Positions 27,469 through 36,104 of a stretch of DNA of 64,000 nt are shown one piece after another. This stretch comes from Acidihalobacter ferrooxydans (GTDB taxonomy: Bacteria > Pseudomonadota > Gammaproteobacteria > DSM-5130 > Acidihalobacteraceae), in contig NZ_CP019434.1 in assembly GCF_001975725.1 (NCBI RefSeq), positions 372,001 to 436,000 on the forward strand, in the 5' to 3' direction. The notes under the pieces are model-generated. The model was not told where the DNA came from and made no database searches. It saw only the letters and a list, made by a program, of their open reading frames with translations. A program made the translations under genes and the position numbers. How positions within the stretch are numbered: the first letter of the stretch is position 1; each line of letters opens with the position of its first letter.

Positions 27469-28677
27469 ATGAGCATCGGAAATTTCGATTTCGACGAACC
27501 CATCGACCGACGCGCAGTGCCGGCGCTCAAGACGCATCCTTTGGTGCTGGGCGCCGATGGGGATCATCTTTTTCCCGCCGGTGTGGCCGACATGGATTTC
27601 AAAGCGCCGCCGCCGGTACTCGACGCGCTGAGCCGCCGCGTGGCGCACGGCGTCTTCGGTTACGAGGCCGCGCCGGACGGTCTCCTGCCGGCGCTGCGCG
27701 ACTGGTTGCGCTCGCGCCACGGATGGGCGGTACCGGCCGAGCAGATTCTGCAGGCGCCAAATGTTCTGAATGCGCTGTCGATGGCGGTCAATCTGTTCAC
27801 CCGCGAGGGCGATGGCATCATCGTACAACCGCCGGTGTTCTTCGATTTTTTCGACATCATTGCCGAAAACAAACGTGCACTCGTGACCCATCCCTTGGTG
27901 CTGGAGGACGGTCGCTACCGGATGGATTTCGAGGCGCTGGAACAACTGGCCGCCGAACCCCGCACGCGCATGCTGTTGCTGTGCAATCCCCATAACCCGG
28001 TTGGTCGGGTGTGGACGCGCGACGAACTCGCCCGGCTGGGCGAGATTTGCCGTGCACACGACGTGCTGGTGGTTGCGGACGAAATACATGCCGATCTCGT
28101 GTTTCCCGGCCATACGTACACACCGTTTGCCGCCGTTTCCGACGCGGATGCCCGGAACAGCATTACCTGTGTGTCGCCGGCCAAAACCTTCAACATCCCT
28201 GCCTGCTCCGCGGCCTTCACGATCATTCCCGACGCGCTGCGGCGCACGAAGTTTCAGGCCGAAAACAGTCGCTTGAACGTGAACAAGAACAATGCCTTCG
28301 CCAGCGTGGCGATGGAGGCGGCGTACCGCGAGGGCGGGCCGTGGCTCGATGCGGTGCTTGATTACATCGGCGGCAATAGCGGCAGCAATCGGGCGCTGGT
28401 CCGCGAGCGGCTTGCGGACGTGCCGGGCGTTGAATTGATCGAACCGGAGGGCACGACGCTGTTGTGGCTCGATTTTCGTGGACTCGGGCTCGACACGGAT
28501 GCGCTGACGCGATTTCTGCGCGAGCGGGCCGGCTGGGCGATCACCCGTGGCGTCGCGTTCGGTGAGCAAGGGCGGGGTTTCGGCCGGCTTAACATCGCGT
28601 GTCCGCGAGCGCAGTTGGCGGCGGCGCTTGACCGCCTGGCGGCAGCGGTGCTGGAGGCGGCGCCGACAGCTTCATAG
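27469..28677 (+). CDS. MalY/PatB family PLP-dependent aminotransferase / C-S lyase
   Basis: A 402-aa fold-type I PLP enzyme of the PatB/MalY branch, expected to act as cystathionine beta-lyase or a related C-S lyase. Signatures are FDFDEPIDRRAVPALKTHPL, the FPAGVADMDFKAPPPV motif, LLCNPHNPVGRVWTRDEL, ADEIHADLVFPGHTYTPF, and the PLP lysine in CVSPAKTFNIPA. ATG 27469 (AGGA 7 bases upstream) fits the family start better than an ATG 11 codons earlier. It is divergent from arsR and shares its operator region, so co-regulation by arsenic is possible but unproven. Confidence 0.9.
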   Translation: MSIGNFDFDEPIDRRAVPALKTHPLVLGADGDHLFPAGVADMDFKAPPPVLDALSRRVAHGVFGYEAAPDGLLPALRDWLRSRHGWAVPAEQILQAPNVLNALSMAVNLFTREGDGIIVQPPVFFDFFDIIAENKRALVTHPLVLEDGRYRMDFEALEQLAAEPRTRMLLLCNPHNPVGRVWTRDELARLGEICRAHDVLVVADEIHADLVFPGHTYTPFAAVSDADARNSITCVSPAKTFNIPACSAAFTIIPDALRRTKFQAENSRLNVNKNNAFASVAMEAAYREGGPWLDAVLDYIGGNSGSNRALVRERLADVPGVELIEPEGTTLLWLDFRGLGLDTDALTRFLRERAGWAITRGVAFGEQGRGFGRLNIACPRAQLAAALDRLAAAVLEAAPTAS

Positions 28678-28694
28678 GCGGGCTGCGCGACGGT

Positions 28695-29921
28695 TCAGGA
28701 GGCCGCGCCGGAAGCTTCGTCCAACAGTTCGATCCAGTGACGGACCGGCAGCGTGCCGCCGGCCTGCAAGTGCAGCTGACAGCCGACGTTGGCGGTGGCG
28801 ATCAGCTCCGGCGCGCCTGCTGCGAGCTTGCTCAGTTTGTCGGCCCGCAGCCGCTGCGCTAATTCCGGTTGGAGGATGGAGTAGGTGCCGGCCGAACCGC
28901 AGCACAGATGCGCATCGCTGACCGGGCTGAGCTCGAAGCCGGCATCGCTCAGGATGCGTTCGACCACGCCGACGATGCGTTGGCCGTGTTGCAGCGTGCA
29001 GGGTGCGTGAAAGGCGATGCGCCGGCCTGCCCCAAGGCCGCTCAGCCCGGACAGATCCTCGGCCGCCAGCACTTCGGCCAGGTCGCGCGCCAGCAAGCTG
29101 ACTCTGGCCGCCTTGTCGGCGTAGGCCGGATCGTGGCGCAGCAGATGTCCGTAATCCTTGACCACCGTGGCGCAGCCGCTGGCGCTGATCACGATGGCCT
29201 CGGCGCCGTCTTCGATGGCCGGCCACCAGGCGTCGATATTGGCGCGCATGTAGTCCAGCGCCTCGTCGCTTGCGGACAGGTGGTGGCTGACCGCGCCACA
29301 GCAGCCTTGCCCGGCCGGGCTCAGCAGGCGGATGCCGAGACGGTCGAGCACGCGCGCGGCCGCGTCGTTCGTGGCCGGGGTTGCGGCGGACTGCACGCAG
29401 CCTTCGAGCGCCAGCAGCGTTCGCGGGTGCGGTCGCTGCGGCCGGGGCCGCACCGGCTGCGCGGGCGGCACCCGGGCGCGCAGCGCGGTGGGCAGCAGCG
29501 GCCGCGCGAGCTGTCCGAGCCGCAGCAGCGGGCCGAACAGACGCGGCCGTGGCAGCACCTTGCGCAGCGCGTAGCGCAGAATGCGTTGACGCCAGGGTCG
29601 CGCGACCTGGCGTTCGATCACCTCGCGGCCGAGGTCGGCCAGGCGACCGTAGCGCACGCCGGAGGGGCAGGTGGTTTCACAGGCGCGACAGCTCAGGCAG
29701 CGGTCGAGATGCAGTTGCGTACTGCGTCCGGCCGGCACGCCCTCGAACACCTGCTTGAGCTGATAGATGCGCCCGCGCGGCCCGTCCAGTTCGTCGCCGA
29801 GCAACTGGTAGGTCGGGCAGGTGGCGGTGCAGAAGCCGCAGTGCACGCAGGCGCGCAAAATGGCGTCGGCCTCCTGGCCCTCGGGTGTATTCAGGAACTG
29901 CTCGGTGAGATGCGTTTGCAT
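28695..29921 (-). CDS. glcF: glycolate oxidase iron-sulfur subunit
   Basis: A 408-aa subunit that passes electrons from the flavin subunits of glycolate oxidase. Two ferredoxin-type clusters are evident: CVHCGFCTATCPTY near residue 26 and CLSCRACETTCPSG near 76. Two CCG domains follow (GQGCCGAVSHH and LCCGSAGTYS), as in heterodisulfide-reductase-like proteins. Length is normal. The region just upstream of its ATG is the end of a MITE (29924-30090), leaving no Shine-Dalgarno sequence, so translation may depend on a structure in the MITE or be reduced. Confidence 0.95.
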   Translation of the reverse strand: MQTHLTEQFLNTPEGQEADAILRACVHCGFCTATCPTYQLLGDELDGPRGRIYQLKQVFEGVPAGRSTQLHLDRCLSCRACETTCPSGVRYGRLADLGREVIERQVARPWRQRILRYALRKVLPRPRLFGPLLRLGQLARPLLPTALRARVPPAQPVRPRPQRPHPRTLLALEGCVQSAATPATNDAAARVLDRLGIRLLSPAGQGCCGAVSHHLSASDEALDYMRANIDAWWPAIEDGAEAIVISASGCATVVKDYGHLLRHDPAYADKAARVSLLARDLAEVLAAEDLSGLSGLGAGRRIAFHAPCTLQHGQRIVGVVERILSDAGFELSPVSDAHLCCGSAGTYSILQPELAQRLRADKLSKLAAGAPELIATANVGCQLHLQAGGTLPVRHWIELLDEASGAAS

Positions 29922-29923
29922 GG

Positions 29924-30090
29924 CTGGGAGCCTGTCGGGCTTGGTAAGAATTTACTGCGGCGATGAGGAATGGGGACATTTTCCCCGTCTTTTTCGTCGA
30001 ATAGAACCACTATTGTCCTCAAAAGACAGGAAAACTGGCCCCACTCCTCACTCGCCTCGCGACAATCCACCAAGTCCGCCAGGCTCCTCG
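29924..30090 (-). mobile_element. MITE, family A, inserted at the glcE/glcF junction (167 bp)
   Basis: An inverted copy of the element at 25741-25909. Ends are CTGGGAGCCTGTCGGGCTTG on the left and the inverse (CCAAGTCCGCCAGGCTCC) on the right. It begins two bases before the glcF ATG and its other end lies inside the glcE frame, supplying the last 13 codons and the stop of glcE. Confidence 0.75.
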
Positions 30091-31151
30091 AGCTCAGGAT
30101 ACAGGCGGCCGGGATTGAGGATGCCGGCTGGATCGAGGGCGGCCTTGAGGCGGCGATGCACGACGGCGAGCGGCGCCGCGAGCGGGTGGAAGCGCGCTGC
30201 GCCCTCGTGACCGCGATACAGCGTGGCGTGGCCGTGGGCCTGCGCAGCGGCGCGGCGGACCGCCTCCGGCGCAGCCGGGCCGGCGTACCAGCGTTGCGCG
30301 CCGCCCCAGTCGAGCAGCCAGCGGCCGGGAAGCTCGGCCAGTGCGGCGGTGGCCGCGACCGACAGGCGCCACAGCGGCGCGTCGTGGCGGAAAAACCCGT
30401 GCCGGTGCTCGCGCAGGTCGTGCCAGAGGGCATCCGCGTCGGCGACGGGTTCTCCGCCGAGGCGTCGCTGTGCTGCGGCGACTGCGGATGCGGCGCCGCT
30501 CAAGCGCAGATACACGCACGCGCCGTCGTGAAACGCGCCGCTCAGCGGGAGCGGTCGCGCCGCCCATTCGTTCATGCGCCGAAGCGCCTCGCCGGCGTCC
30601 ATCTCCTGTGCCAGCGTCAGCTCGGCGGGTGGCCGCGGCAGCACTTTGAGGCTGATGTCGAGCAGCACGCCGAGCGTGCCGTAGCTGCCGGCCATCAGGC
30701 GCGAGAGGTCGTAGCCGGCGACGTTTTTCATGACCTCGCCGCCGAAGCGCAGGATTTCACCGCGACCGTTGACGATGCGCGTGCCGAGCACGAAGTCGCG
30801 CGCGGCGCCGGCATAGGGCCGTCGCGGGCCGGAGAGATTGCAGGCGAGGGTGCCGCCAAGGGTGGCGTCGGCGCCGTAATGGGGCGGCTCGAAGGCCAGC
30901 ATCTGCCGGTGCTCGGCGAGCAGCGCTTCGATCTCGGCCAGCGGGGTGCCGGCGCGCGCGGTGAGCACCAGCTCGACCGGCTCGTAGGCAATGACGCCCC
31001 GATGGCCGGCCACCGCCAGCGTCTCGCCGGTGACCGCGTGGCCGAGAAAGCCTTTGCTGCCCGCGCCCTCGATGCGCAGCGCGGTGCGGGTCTGCGCGGC
31101 TTCGGCCACTTGTGTGGCGAGGCTGTCGCCCAGGTCCTGGTCGCGCGGCAT
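30048..31151 (-). CDS. glcE: glycolate oxidase FAD-binding subunit
   Basis: A 367-aa FAD-binding type-4 subunit working with GlcD and GlcF. It starts MPRDQDLGDSLATQVAEAAQ and shows the FAD region GRRPYAGAARDFVLGTRIVN and AGYDLSRLMAGSYGTLGVLL. The family normally ends at DPAGILNPGRLYPEL; the extra tail EEPGGLGGLSRGE is read from an inserted MITE. The ATG overlaps the glcD stop by one base (TGATG). The enzyme core appears intact. Confidence 0.93.
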   Translation of the reverse strand: MPRDQDLGDSLATQVAEAAQTRTALRIEGAGSKGFLGHAVTGETLAVAGHRGVIAYEPVELVLTARAGTPLAEIEALLAEHRQMLAFEPPHYGADATLGGTLACNLSGPRRPYAGAARDFVLGTRIVNGRGEILRFGGEVMKNVAGYDLSRLMAGSYGTLGVLLDISLKVLPRPPAELTLAQEMDAGEALRRMNEWAARPLPLSGAFHDGACVYLRLSGAASAVAAAQRRLGGEPVADADALWHDLREHRHGFFRHDAPLWRLSVAATAALAELPGRWLLDWGGAQRWYAGPAAPEAVRRAAAQAHGHATLYRGHEGAARFHPLAAPLAVVHRRLKAALDPAGILNPGRLYPELEEPGGLGGLSRGE

Positions 31152-32635
31152 CAGAAACGATCCAGTTCGGGAAACGGCAGGGCGCCGCCGTGTACGTGCA
31201 TCGCGCCCAGTTCGGCGCAGCGGTGCAGCGTGGGCACGGCCTTGCCCGGATTGAGCAGGCCCTCGGTGTCGAAGGCGTGCTTGACGGCGTGAAACTGGCT
31301 CAGCTCGGCGCGGTCGAACTGCACGCACATCGAGTCGAGTTTCTCGACGCCGACGCCGTGCTCGCCGGTGATGGTGCCGCCGACCTCGACGCACAGTTGC
31401 AGAATGCGCGCACCGAATTCCTCGGTGCGCGCCAGCTCGCCGGGCGTATTGGCGTCGTACAGGATCAGCGGGTGGAGATTGCCGTCGCCGGCGTGGAACA
31501 CGTTGGCCACGCGCAGGCCGTACTCGGCGCTGAGGCTGGCGATGCCGGCCAGCACTTCGGGCAGGCGGCGGCGCGGAATGGTGCCGTCCATGCAGTAGTA
31601 ATCGGGCGACAGGCGACCGACCGCGGGAAACGCCGCCTTGCGCCCCTGCCACAATAATTGGCGCTCGGCTGCGTCGCGTGCGGTGCGAATTTGCGTGGCG
31701 CCGGCGCGGGTGAGCAGGTCGTGTACTTGCAGCAGGTGTTCGGATACTTCCTCGTTGGTGCCGTCGACCTCGCACAGCAGGATGGCCGCCGCGTCGGGCG
31801 GGTAGCCGGCATGCACGAAGGCTTCGGCCGCTGCGATGGCGAAGCCGTCCATCATTTCCAGCCCCGCCGGCACGATGCCGGCGGCGATGATGTCGCCCAC
31901 CGCGCGCCCGGCCGCGGGTACCTCGTCGAACGCGGCCATCACCACCTGCGCGCGTTCCGGCACCGGCAGCAAGCGTACGGTGACCTCGACGATCACGCCG
32001 AGCATGCCCTCGGAGCCGTGCAGCAGCGCGAGCAGATCATAGCCGGCCGAATCCAGCGCCGCGCTGCCGATACTGAGGCGTTCGCCCTCGATGGTGACGA
32101 CTTCGAGGGCGATCACGTTGTGCACGGTGAGGCCGTACTTGAGGCAGTGCACGCCGCCGGAATTTTCGGCCACGTTGCCGCCGATGCTGCAGGCGATTTG
32201 CGAGGACGGATCGGGCGCGTAATACAGCCCGTGCGGGCGTGCCGCCTCGCTGATGGCGAGGTTGCGCACGCCCGGCTGTACCCGCGCCGTGCGCGCCAGC
32301 GGGTCGAGCGCGAGAATCCGGTTGAAGCGCGCCAGCGACAGCAGCACGCCTTCGTCCAGTGGCAGCGCGCCGCCGGATAGCCCGGTGCCTGCGCCGCGCG
32401 CCACCACCGGGATGCCGTGGCGATGGCAGAGCTTGAGGATGGCCTGCACCTGGGCGATGGTCTCGGGCAGGGCGACCGCGCCGGGCAGGCGCCGGTAGGC
32501 GGTCAGCCCGTCGCATTCGTAGGGGCGCAGTTCCTCTTCGTGGATCAGTAACGCGCCCGGTCGGGGCAGGATCGCGCGCAGTTCGGCGAGCAGTGCCGCG
32601 TCCATGCGGCCACGGCGGCGGGCCGGTTCATTCAT
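31151..32635 (-). CDS. glcD: glycolate oxidase subunit GlcD
   Basis: A 494-aa catalytic flavoprotein that oxidises glycolate to glyoxylate. FAD-binding signatures are PVVARGAGTGLSGGALPLDEGVLL and PDPSSQIACSIGGNVAENSGGVHCLKYG. The C-terminal domain ends GGTITGEHGVGVEKLDSM and HAFDTEGLLNPGKAVPT. ATG 32635 is chosen because AGGAG lies 9 bases upstream; an open frame continues 19 codons further without similarity. It is first gene of glcD-glcE-glcF. In a carbon-fixing bacterium this enzyme would salvage phosphoglycolate, though autotrophy is not shown in this window. Confidence 0.96.
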   Translation of the reverse strand: MNEPARRRGRMDAALLAELRAILPRPGALLIHEEELRPYECDGLTAYRRLPGAVALPETIAQVQAILKLCHRHGIPVVARGAGTGLSGGALPLDEGVLLSLARFNRILALDPLARTARVQPGVRNLAISEAARPHGLYYAPDPSSQIACSIGGNVAENSGGVHCLKYGLTVHNVIALEVVTIEGERLSIGSAALDSAGYDLLALLHGSEGMLGVIVEVTVRLLPVPERAQVVMAAFDEVPAAGRAVGDIIAAGIVPAGLEMMDGFAIAAAEAFVHAGYPPDAAAILLCEVDGTNEEVSEHLLQVHDLLTRAGATQIRTARDAAERQLLWQGRKAAFPAVGRLSPDYYCMDGTIPRRRLPEVLAGIASLSAEYGLRVANVFHAGDGNLHPLILYDANTPGELARTEEFGARILQLCVEVGGTITGEHGVGVEKLDSMCVQFDRAELSQFHAVKHAFDTEGLLNPGKAVPTLHRCAELGAMHVHGGALPFPELDRF

Positions 32636-32815
32636 CGCGTTATGCTCCTGTCGGCGTTGCGTCATGATGGGCTCTGTTCGGGGTGCGCTCACCGATAAAG
32701 ATAGCGTATTCGGCGGTGCACCCGGCGCCGGCCGTTAGCGGCATGCGCCGCCGCGCGGTGTCGCCGTATGCCGCGTGCAGGGTCCGGGGTAATAGACGGC
32801 GTCCGTCGCGCAGGG

Positions 32816-33553
32816 TCATATGCCTGTGCTGAACAGTTTCGCCGCCATGCCCAGCGCGGCGACCGCGACGGCGACCTTGATCCAGCGCGCGCCGCCCTGC
32901 AGGGCCAGATGCGTGGCGACCCAGGCGCCGAGGATGGTGCCGCTGCCCACGGCGAGCCCGAGCCGCCAGTCGACCTTGCCCAGCCACCAGAACACCAGCA
33001 GCGCCGGCAGCATATAAATCAATACCACGAAGACCTTGTGTACGTTGGCTCGGACGAGATCCGTGCCGAGCAGGCTGCGCAGCGCTGCCAGGAACAGAAA
33101 GCCGACACCGATCTGGATGAAGCCGCCGTAAAAGCCGATCCCGAGCATCGCCGGATAGATCAACCAGCGCCCGCGCGTCCAGCCGCCCGTATCGAATAGA
33201 CGCTGCGGCAGAAACAGCGTCAGCGTACTCAGGATCAGCACCCCGACCAGCACCAGCCGCAACGCCGCATCGCTGATCGAAGCACCGTACCAGGCGCCGA
33301 GCACGCTGCCCGGCAGGGTCCAGAGCGCAAGCCGCAGACTCAGCCGCGCGTCGGTCAGGCCGCTCTGGCGATAGCGCCCCACGGCGGTCAGGTTCTGCAG
33401 CACGATGGCGATGCGGTTGGTGCCGTTCGCGACGGTCGGGTCGAGCCCGGCGAAAATCAGCACGGGTACGGTGAGCATGGAGCCGCCGCCGGCGAGCACG
33501 TTCAGCATGCCCGCCAGAGCGCCAACGCCGAACAGCAGCGCTATCGTGGCCAT
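32816..33553 (-). CDS. TauE/SafE family sulfite exporter-like membrane protein
   Basis: A 245-aa membrane protein with about eight helices in two repeats. The N-terminal repeat motif GVGALAGMLNVLAGGGSMLTVPVLIFAG and the second-half GIGFYGGFIQIGVGFLFLAALRSL are typical of the TauE/SafE/YfcA family, which exports sulfite or small organosulfonates. Its ATG directly follows the stop of mug, making a three-gene series with a receiver-domain protein. The substrate cannot be deduced. Confidence 0.9.
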   Translation of the reverse strand: MATIALLFGVGALAGMLNVLAGGGSMLTVPVLIFAGLDPTVANGTNRIAIVLQNLTAVGRYRQSGLTDARLSLRLALWTLPGSVLGAWYGASISDAALRLVLVGVLILSTLTLFLPQRLFDTGGWTRGRWLIYPAMLGIGFYGGFIQIGVGFLFLAALRSLLGTDLVRANVHKVFVVLIYMLPALLVFWWLGKVDWRLGLAVGSGTILGAWVATHLALQGGARWIKVAVAVAALGMAAKLFSTGI

Positions 33554-34123
33554 TCAGCGAGTGCCTTCCAGCGCTGCCAGATAGTGCGCCAGGGCCCGGT
33601 AATGCGCCGTCAGGTCGGCGCGCGAGAACGCGGCATTCGCCGGGCTCGGATTGGGCGTCACGAATACCGGCGCGCCGGCCAGCCGTTCGGGTTGCAGACC
33701 CCAGTCGGCCGCAGGCTGCAAGCGGCGCGCATGGTGCAGGAAATGACCCCAGGCGACACGGCCGTGAAACCACAGCAGGCGGGGGGCATACCGCGCGAGC
33801 CGCGCTTCCAGCGCCGCTGCGCCGGCCCGGTAATCGGCGGCGCGCAGCTCGCCGGCGCCGCGCGTCGGCCGCTTGACCAGATCGGTAAAGCCGATGCGAT
33901 GCACCTCGAACAGGCGCCGCATCGCCTCCGGCCCGGGCGTCAGGTGTTCGCGCACCAGTTCGCTGGCGTTGAGCGCCGCCCAGAAACGGTTGCGCGGATT
34001 GGCGAAGTAGAAACCGGCGGCGACCGAGGGCAAGGACGGGTTGAGCCCGACCGACACCAGCCGCAGGCCGGGGGCGAGCAGGTCGGGCAGGGTGTGCGTG
34101 GTCAGTCGCGTATCTGAAGCCAC
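33554..34123 (-). CDS. mug: G:T/U mismatch-specific DNA glycosylase (Mug/TDG family)
   Basis: A 189-aa uracil-DNA-glycosylase-superfamily enzyme that removes uracil or ethenocytosine opposite guanine. The family motifs are visible: motif 1 VSVGLNPSLPSVAAGFYFA near residue 22, with the Asn of GLNPS as catalytic residue, the FTDLVKRPT segment, and motif 2 VTPNPSPANAAFS. Its start overlaps the end of the receiver-domain gene by 22 bases. That overlap suggests coupling but the functional link is unclear. Confidence 0.92.
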   Translation of the reverse strand: MASDTRLTTHTLPDLLAPGLRLVSVGLNPSLPSVAAGFYFANPRNRFWAALNASELVREHLTPGPEAMRRLFEVHRIGFTDLVKRPTRGAGELRAADYRAGAAALEARLARYAPRLLWFHGRVAWGHFLHHARRLQPAADWGLQPERLAGAPVFVTPNPSPANAAFSRADLTAHYRALAHYLAALEGTR

Positions 34124-34542
34124 AGCACATGGCCGTCTTTATCGATGGGTTTCTTGGGGATGAGGTAGTCGCTGCGGTGCAGCACGCCGAGTACGAAGCG
34201 GTTGACGGTGAAGCCCACCCTGCTGTCCAGCGCCGTGGTGGCCGTGGCCACGCGGCCGCGGAAATTGCAGCGCCGCGCCTTGCGCAGCACCTTGAGGCCG
34301 GCCAGTTCGGTTTCCATGGAGATGTCGGTGACCACGGCATCGAAATCCGCGCCGTGGCGTTCGAGCAGCGCCATGCCTTCGGCCGCCGTGCGCGCGCGCT
34401 GGACCTGGGCGCCGCGCGCAGTCAGGTCGGCGGTCAGCCGTTGGGCATAGAAATCGTTGTCGTCGACGACGAGCACGTGTTTGAAGGCGGGGGATTGCCC
34501 CACGGCGAGGCCGAACCAGCGGCTCGGGCGATCTGCACTCAC
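34102..34542 (-). CDS. stand-alone response regulator receiver domain protein
   Basis: A 146-aa CheY-like receiver with no output domain. Conserved residues are Asp27-Asp28 (VLVVDDND), phosphoacceptor Asp73 (VVTDIS), Thr in ATATTA near 101, and Lys130 or Lys131 in LIPKKPID. An extra 20-residue N-terminus precedes the domain, and the alpha-4 region is unusual. No sensor kinase is nearby. Its 3-prime end overlaps mug. It could act as a phosphate sink or by protein contact. Confidence 0.82.
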   Translation of the reverse strand: MSADRPSRWFGLAVGQSPAFKHVLVVDDNDFYAQRLTADLTARGAQVQRARTAAEGMALLERHGADFDAVVTDISMETELAGLKVLRKARRCNFRGRVATATTALDSRVGFTVNRFVLGVLHRSDYLIPKKPIDKDGHVLWLQIRD

Positions 34543-34698
34543 GTGGAAACACCTCGGGGTGGCAAAGGCGCGTGTTGTACCCCTGCGGCGACGGGCGTGT
34601 CAAACTGGCGCGGATCGTGCTCGTGCGGGTTCTCGAAGGACGCCGGTCGGGTTATCCTGCCGTGCAACTATCCGATGATCGGCGGGGCCGGCGCACGC

Positions 34699-36087
34699 AT
34701 GACAAGCAATGACAACAACGAAGGGCGCGTTCTGATGCCCTGGGAACGCACCTTCGAGCGTATTCTGACTCCGTTCGAGGAGTTTATTCACAACCAGACC
34801 ACCGGTGGCATTTTGCTGCTCAGTGCGGCAGTGATCGCGCTGATTGTCGCCAATTCCCCGCTGGGCGATGCCTATCAGCATATTCTGCATGCCAAGCTCG
34901 GCTTCCATATCGGCGCCTGGTCACTCAGCCTGAGCCTGCATCACTGGATCAACGACGGTCTGATGACCTTGTTTTTCTTCCTCGTCGGGTTGGAGATCAA
35001 GCGCGAACTGCTGGTCGGAGAACTGTCCGACTTGCGCCAGGCGGCAATGCCGGCCATCGCTGCGCTCGGCGGCATGCTGGTGCCGGCCGGACTGTACGTG
35101 CTGCTCACGCCGGCGGGTCCGGCGGCCAGCGGCTGGGGTATCCCGATGGCGACCGACATCGCCTTCGCGGTCAGCGCGCTGGTCATTCTCGGCCGGCGTA
35201 TCCCGTCCGGCCTGATGGCCTTCCTGGTTGCCCTGGCCATTGTCGATGACCTCGGCGCGGTGGCGGTGATCGCCGTGTTCTACACCAACGAGGTCAATCT
35301 CATCATGCTCGGCGTGTCCGTCGGCCTGTTTGCGTTGATGGTGGTGTTCAATCTCGGCGGTATCCGGCATCCGCTGCCCTATTTCATCGTCGGCACGCTG
35401 CTGTGGCTGGCCATGCTGCAATCGGGTATTCACGCCACCATCGCCGGCGTGCTCATGGCGCTGGCCATTCCCTCCACGCCCGAGTACGACCCGCCGCGCT
35501 TCTCGCGCACCATTGCCGACCTGATGAAACGCTTCGATTCGAGCCACCGCGAGGATCGCAACATCCTTGCCAACCAGACCCAGTTCTCGGTGCTCGCCGC
35601 GATCGAGACCAACGCACGCCACGCCGCCACGCCGCTGCAACGCCTCGAACACGGTCTGCACCACCCTGTCGGTCTCATCATCATGCCGATCTTCGCGCTC
35701 GCCAATGCCGGCATTCCGCTCGGGTTGGACCAACTCGCCGCCGCGCTGCACTCGCCGATCACTCTCGGCGTCGCCGCCGGGCTGGTGCTCGGCAAGCTCA
35801 TCGGCGTCGTCGGGTTCACCTGGCTGGCCGTGCGCCTCGGCGTGGGCAGACTGCCCGTCGGGACGAACTTCCGTCACATCGTCGGCGTCGGCCTGCTCGC
35901 CGGCATCGGCTTCACCATGTCCATTTTCATTTCCGAACTGGCCTTCGTCGGCAATGAGCAGGCTTTGGTCTACGCTAAGTCGGGCATTCTGGTCGCCTCG
36001 CTGGTGGCCGGCATCGGCGGCTACCTGTGGCTGCGCCTGCTCGTGCCCGCGCCGGCGCATGCCGCGCCAAACCCCACCGCTCACTGA
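34699..36087 (+). CDS. nhaA: Na+/H+ antiporter NhaA
   Basis: A 462-aa inner-membrane antiporter exchanging internal Na+ for external protons. About 12 helices are visible. The ion-binding aspartate pair is in FLVALAIVDDLGAVAVIAVFYT, preceded by GIPMATDIAFAVSALVILG, and the C-terminal half has GVGLLAGIGFTMSIFISELAF. It is longer than the E. coli protein (388 aa) by a cytoplasmic insertion with DSSHREDRNILANQTQFSVL, as in many NhaA of this subtype. The start is uncertain between ATG 34699, 34675 and a later ATG at MPWERTFERI. It fits a halotolerant organism that also makes ectoine. Confidence 0.94.
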   Translation: MTSNDNNEGRVLMPWERTFERILTPFEEFIHNQTTGGILLLSAAVIALIVANSPLGDAYQHILHAKLGFHIGAWSLSLSLHHWINDGLMTLFFFLVGLEIKRELLVGELSDLRQAAMPAIAALGGMLVPAGLYVLLTPAGPAASGWGIPMATDIAFAVSALVILGRRIPSGLMAFLVALAIVDDLGAVAVIAVFYTNEVNLIMLGVSVGLFALMVVFNLGGIRHPLPYFIVGTLLWLAMLQSGIHATIAGVLMALAIPSTPEYDPPRFSRTIADLMKRFDSSHREDRNILANQTQFSVLAAIETNARHAATPLQRLEHGLHHPVGLIIMPIFALANAGIPLGLDQLAAALHSPITLGVAAGLVLGKLIGVVGFTWLAVRLGVGRLPVGTNFRHIVGVGLLAGIGFTMSIFISELAFVGNEQALVYAKSGILVASLVAGIGGYLWLRLLVPAPAHAAPNPTAH

Positions 36088-36104
36088 TTGAGGAGGAAGC
36101 TCTG

